Shown: piece by piece, positions 62,392 to 64,000 of the stretch | Layout: each line of letters starts with the position of its first letter | Numbering within the stretch: the stretch's first letter is position 1 | Made by a program: the position numbers and the translations under genes | NCBI RefSeq assembly: GCF_042683745.1 | Contig: NZ_JBHUJX010000025.1 | Location: 1-64,000 of the forward strand | Reading direction: 5' to 3' | DNA from: Pseudoneobacillus sp042683745 | GTDB taxonomy: Bacteria; Bacillota; Bacilli; Bacillales; Cytobacillaceae | DNA: 64,000 nucleotides | Notes under the pieces: model-generated | The model's database searches: none | What the model was told of the DNA's origin: nothing | Seen by the model: only the letters and a program-made list of their open reading frames with translations

Positions 62392-63675
62392 TTACTTTGA
62401 AAAATTTACATTCCCCGAGTTAAAACTAAGTGCAGCCTGACGTTCATTCCATGACATAGGCGGGAGCTCACTAGGAACTTCTATCATCTCAATTGCACCA
62501 TCGACAGGACAAACAATCGAACATAAATTACAACCTACACAGTCTTCTTCTCTTACTTTTAAATAACTTTTTCCGTTTGTGTCTGTTAGCATATCTATAC
62601 ATTGATGAGAAGTATCTTCACAAGCGATATGGCATTTATTACAGTTAATACATACATCTGGATTAATTTGAGCAACAATATTGTAATTAAGGTCCAAATT
62701 CCCCCAATCCGAATACTTTGGTACAGATTTACCGATGATTTCCGAAACAGAAGAAATTCCCTTGCGATCTAAATAATGGCTTAATCCTTCAATCATATCT
62801 TCAACAATACGGAATCCATGGTGCATTGCTGCTGTACATACTTGGACACCCGTTGCCCCCATTAATAAAAATTCAACCGCATCTTGCCAATTAGAGATAC
62901 CTCCAATTCCCGAAATTGGCACATTGATTCTAGGATTCCTTGCACATTCTGCTACCATATTTAAAGCAATCGGTTTCACTGCAGGACCACAATATCCTCC
63001 ATGTGCCCCTTTGCCACCTACATGTGGGATCGTATTCCATGTTTCAAGATCCACTCCAGCTAAACTATTAATTGTATTAATCATACTAATGGCATCTGCT
63101 CCACCATTTGCAGCCGCTTCGGCTGTAGCCGTTATGTCCGTAATATTCGGTGTTAATTTTACAATGACAGGTGTCCTGGCTACTTCCTTCACCCAATACG
63201 TTTGCTTTTCTACTAAAGCAGGTACCTGACCTGACGCAGACCCCATTCCCCGTTCTGCCATTCCATGTGGACAGCCAAAATTCAACTCTAATCCATCAAC
63301 ACCAACATCCTCCACACGTTTGACAATTTCATGCCATTTCTCTTGCTTCGGTTCAACCATTAACGATGCGATGATGGCGTGATTCGGAAAGCGCTTTTTC
63401 GTTTCGTAAATTTCTTTTAAATTTACTTCTAATGGACGATCGGTAATGAGCTCGATATTGTTAAAACCAGCCACTCTTTGCCCATTAAAACTAACAGCTG
63501 CAAACCGGGATGAAACATTTAATATCGGATCGCCTAGCGTTTTCCAAACCGCTCCTCCCCAACCTGCTTCAAAGGCACGTTGAACTTGATACCCTGAGTT
63601 GGTAGGTGGGGCTGAAGCTAACCAAAACGGATTGGGAGATTTAATTCCAGCAAGATTTATACTTAAATCAGCCAT
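62392..63675 (-). CDS. preA: NAD-dependent dihydropyrimidine dehydrogenase, catalytic subunit PreA
   Basis: A 427-residue protein. The FMN-binding TIM barrel resembles dihydroorotate dehydrogenase, with LNFGCPHGMAERGMGSASGQ and the catalytic Cys in GGYCGPAVKPIAL. Two C-terminal [4Fe-4S] clusters follow: CINCNKCHIACE and CVGCNLCSIVCPVDG. It reduces uracil and thymine to the dihydro forms using electrons from PreT. It is cotranscribed with PreT (25-nt gap). AAAGGAG precedes ATG 63675. Confidence 0.95.
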   Translation of the reverse strand: MADLSINLAGIKSPNPFWLASAPPTNSGYQVQRAFEAGWGGAVWKTLGDPILNVSSRFAAVSFNGQRVAGFNNIELITDRPLEVNLKEIYETKKRFPNHAIIASLMVEPKQEKWHEIVKRVEDVGVDGLELNFGCPHGMAERGMGSASGQVPALVEKQTYWVKEVARTPVIVKLTPNITDITATAEAAANGGADAISMINTINSLAGVDLETWNTIPHVGGKGAHGGYCGPAVKPIALNMVAECARNPRINVPISGIGGISNWQDAVEFLLMGATGVQVCTAAMHHGFRIVEDMIEGLSHYLDRKGISSVSEIIGKSVPKYSDWGNLDLNYNIVAQINPDVCINCNKCHIACEDTSHQCIDMLTDTNGKSYLKVREEDCVGCNLCSIVCPVDGAIEMIEVPSELPPMSWNERQAALSFNSGNVNFSK

Positions 63676-63699
63676 TGCTTCTTTTCTCCTTTCGCGAGT

Positions 63700-64000
63700 T
63701 TATTTAATTTCCACTGGTGAAAATTGCTTATGAATCGAATACGCAGTTAATTTCCCTTGCTGGGCTGCTGTAACGACCATTGCATCTCCTTTTCCCTTAC
63801 CAAAAACAACATCCCCACAGGCGAATATTTTTGGGTCGGAAGTTTGGAATGTTTCTTTATTCACTTGAACGACTCCGTTTTCATGGTGTAGACCAAAAGA
63901 CTCGATTAATTCTAAATGCCTAGTTTGACCGATTGCTTTTATAACGGCATCCACAGGAATAACATGCTCGGAGCCCTCATTTGGAATCGGGCTGCGACGT
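63700..64000 (-). CDS. preT: Dihydropyrimidine dehydrogenase flavoprotein subunit PreT (partial, runs off the window)
   Basis: Only the last ~99 residues are inside the window. They have the glutamate-synthase-small-subunit-like C-terminus: VDAVIKAIGQTRHLEL, the FAD-binding FACGDVVFGKGKGDAMVV and AAQQGKLTAYSIHKQF. PreT would transfer electrons from NAD(P)H to PreA. The rest lies to the right of position 64000; the frame is open to the edge. Confidence 0.9.
   Translation of the reverse strand, partial: RRSPIPNEGSEHVIPVDAVIKAIGQTRHLELIESFGLHHENGVVQVNKETFQTSDPKIFACGDVVFGKGKGDAMVVTAAQQGKLTAYSIHKQFSPVEIK

Noticed and set aside
1..64000. CRISPR arrays, tRNA or rRNA genes, prophage modules
   Set aside because: No regularly spaced repeats, no tRNA or rRNA-like sequence and no phage structural or integrase genes were recognised on either strand.

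Overview
The window looks like chromosomal DNA of a low-G+C, endospore-forming member of the Bacillaceae (Bacillus in the broad sense). The evidence is AGGAGG-type ribosome binding sites, many TTG starts, Bacillus-type families (YunG, YkoP-like, DUF2515/YppC, DUF1292, LtaS, a sporulenol-synthase-like cyclase) and T-run terminators after most genes. No rRNA, tRNA, CRISPR array, prophage or intact transposase was seen.

Layout. 0-13 kb, mostly on the minus strand: an anchored alpha/beta hydrolase, YunG, a lipoteichoic acid synthase, a metallophosphoesterase, a YkoP-like protein, an MHYT-GGDEF-EAL cyclic-di-GMP protein, a stalk-domain secreted protein, a GH18 glycosidase (plus strand), DUF1292, and a half-size MFS protein coupled to an FAD oxidase. 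13-15 kb: a CorA-type magnesium transporter behind an M-box riboswitch with a visible promoter and terminator. 15-28 kb: small enzymes and regulators, including an NAD(P)-dependent oxidoreductase, two GNATs, DinB, a zinc-peptidase lipoprotein, an autoregulated TetR/hydrolase operon, an aldehyde dehydrogenase and two drug/metabolite transporters, one of them divergent from a MocR regulator. 28-36 kb: a second related hydrolase, an RND exporter and a MoxR-DUF58-DUF4129 operon. 36.5-37.5 kb: a gene-poor segment bounded by inverted repeats, with two very small ORFs. 37.5-45 kb: CoxG-like protein, Gfo/Idh/MocA oxidoreductase, DUF2515, hopanoid/sporulenol cyclase, duplicated DUF1259 and VanW. 45.1-47.8 kb: a visibly G+C-richer cassette (DrrAB-type ABC exporter, DUF1048, PadR), probably acquired. 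48-56 kb: SUV3-like helicase, exodeoxyribonuclease III, TetR/DUF5367 and an ABC-F protein. 56-64 kb: a reductive pyrimidine degradation operon (PreT-PreA-dihydropyrimidinase-NCS1 permease-small protein-semialdehyde dehydrogenase-aminotransferase) that runs off the right edge.

The most interesting element is the long leader of the ABC-F gene (about 54695-54998, minus strand). It has a 10-codon leader peptide, a segment that can pair either with the leader-peptide codons or with the 5' arm of a hairpin that hides the ABC-F Shine-Dalgarno, and an intrinsic terminator with a possible antiterminator in between. This is the architecture of drug-inducible ribosome-stalling attenuation. Mobile-type debris is also present: two copies of a G+C-rich Bacillus repeat, a palindromic element at 5.84-5.98 kb, and the inverted-repeat segment at 36.5 kb.
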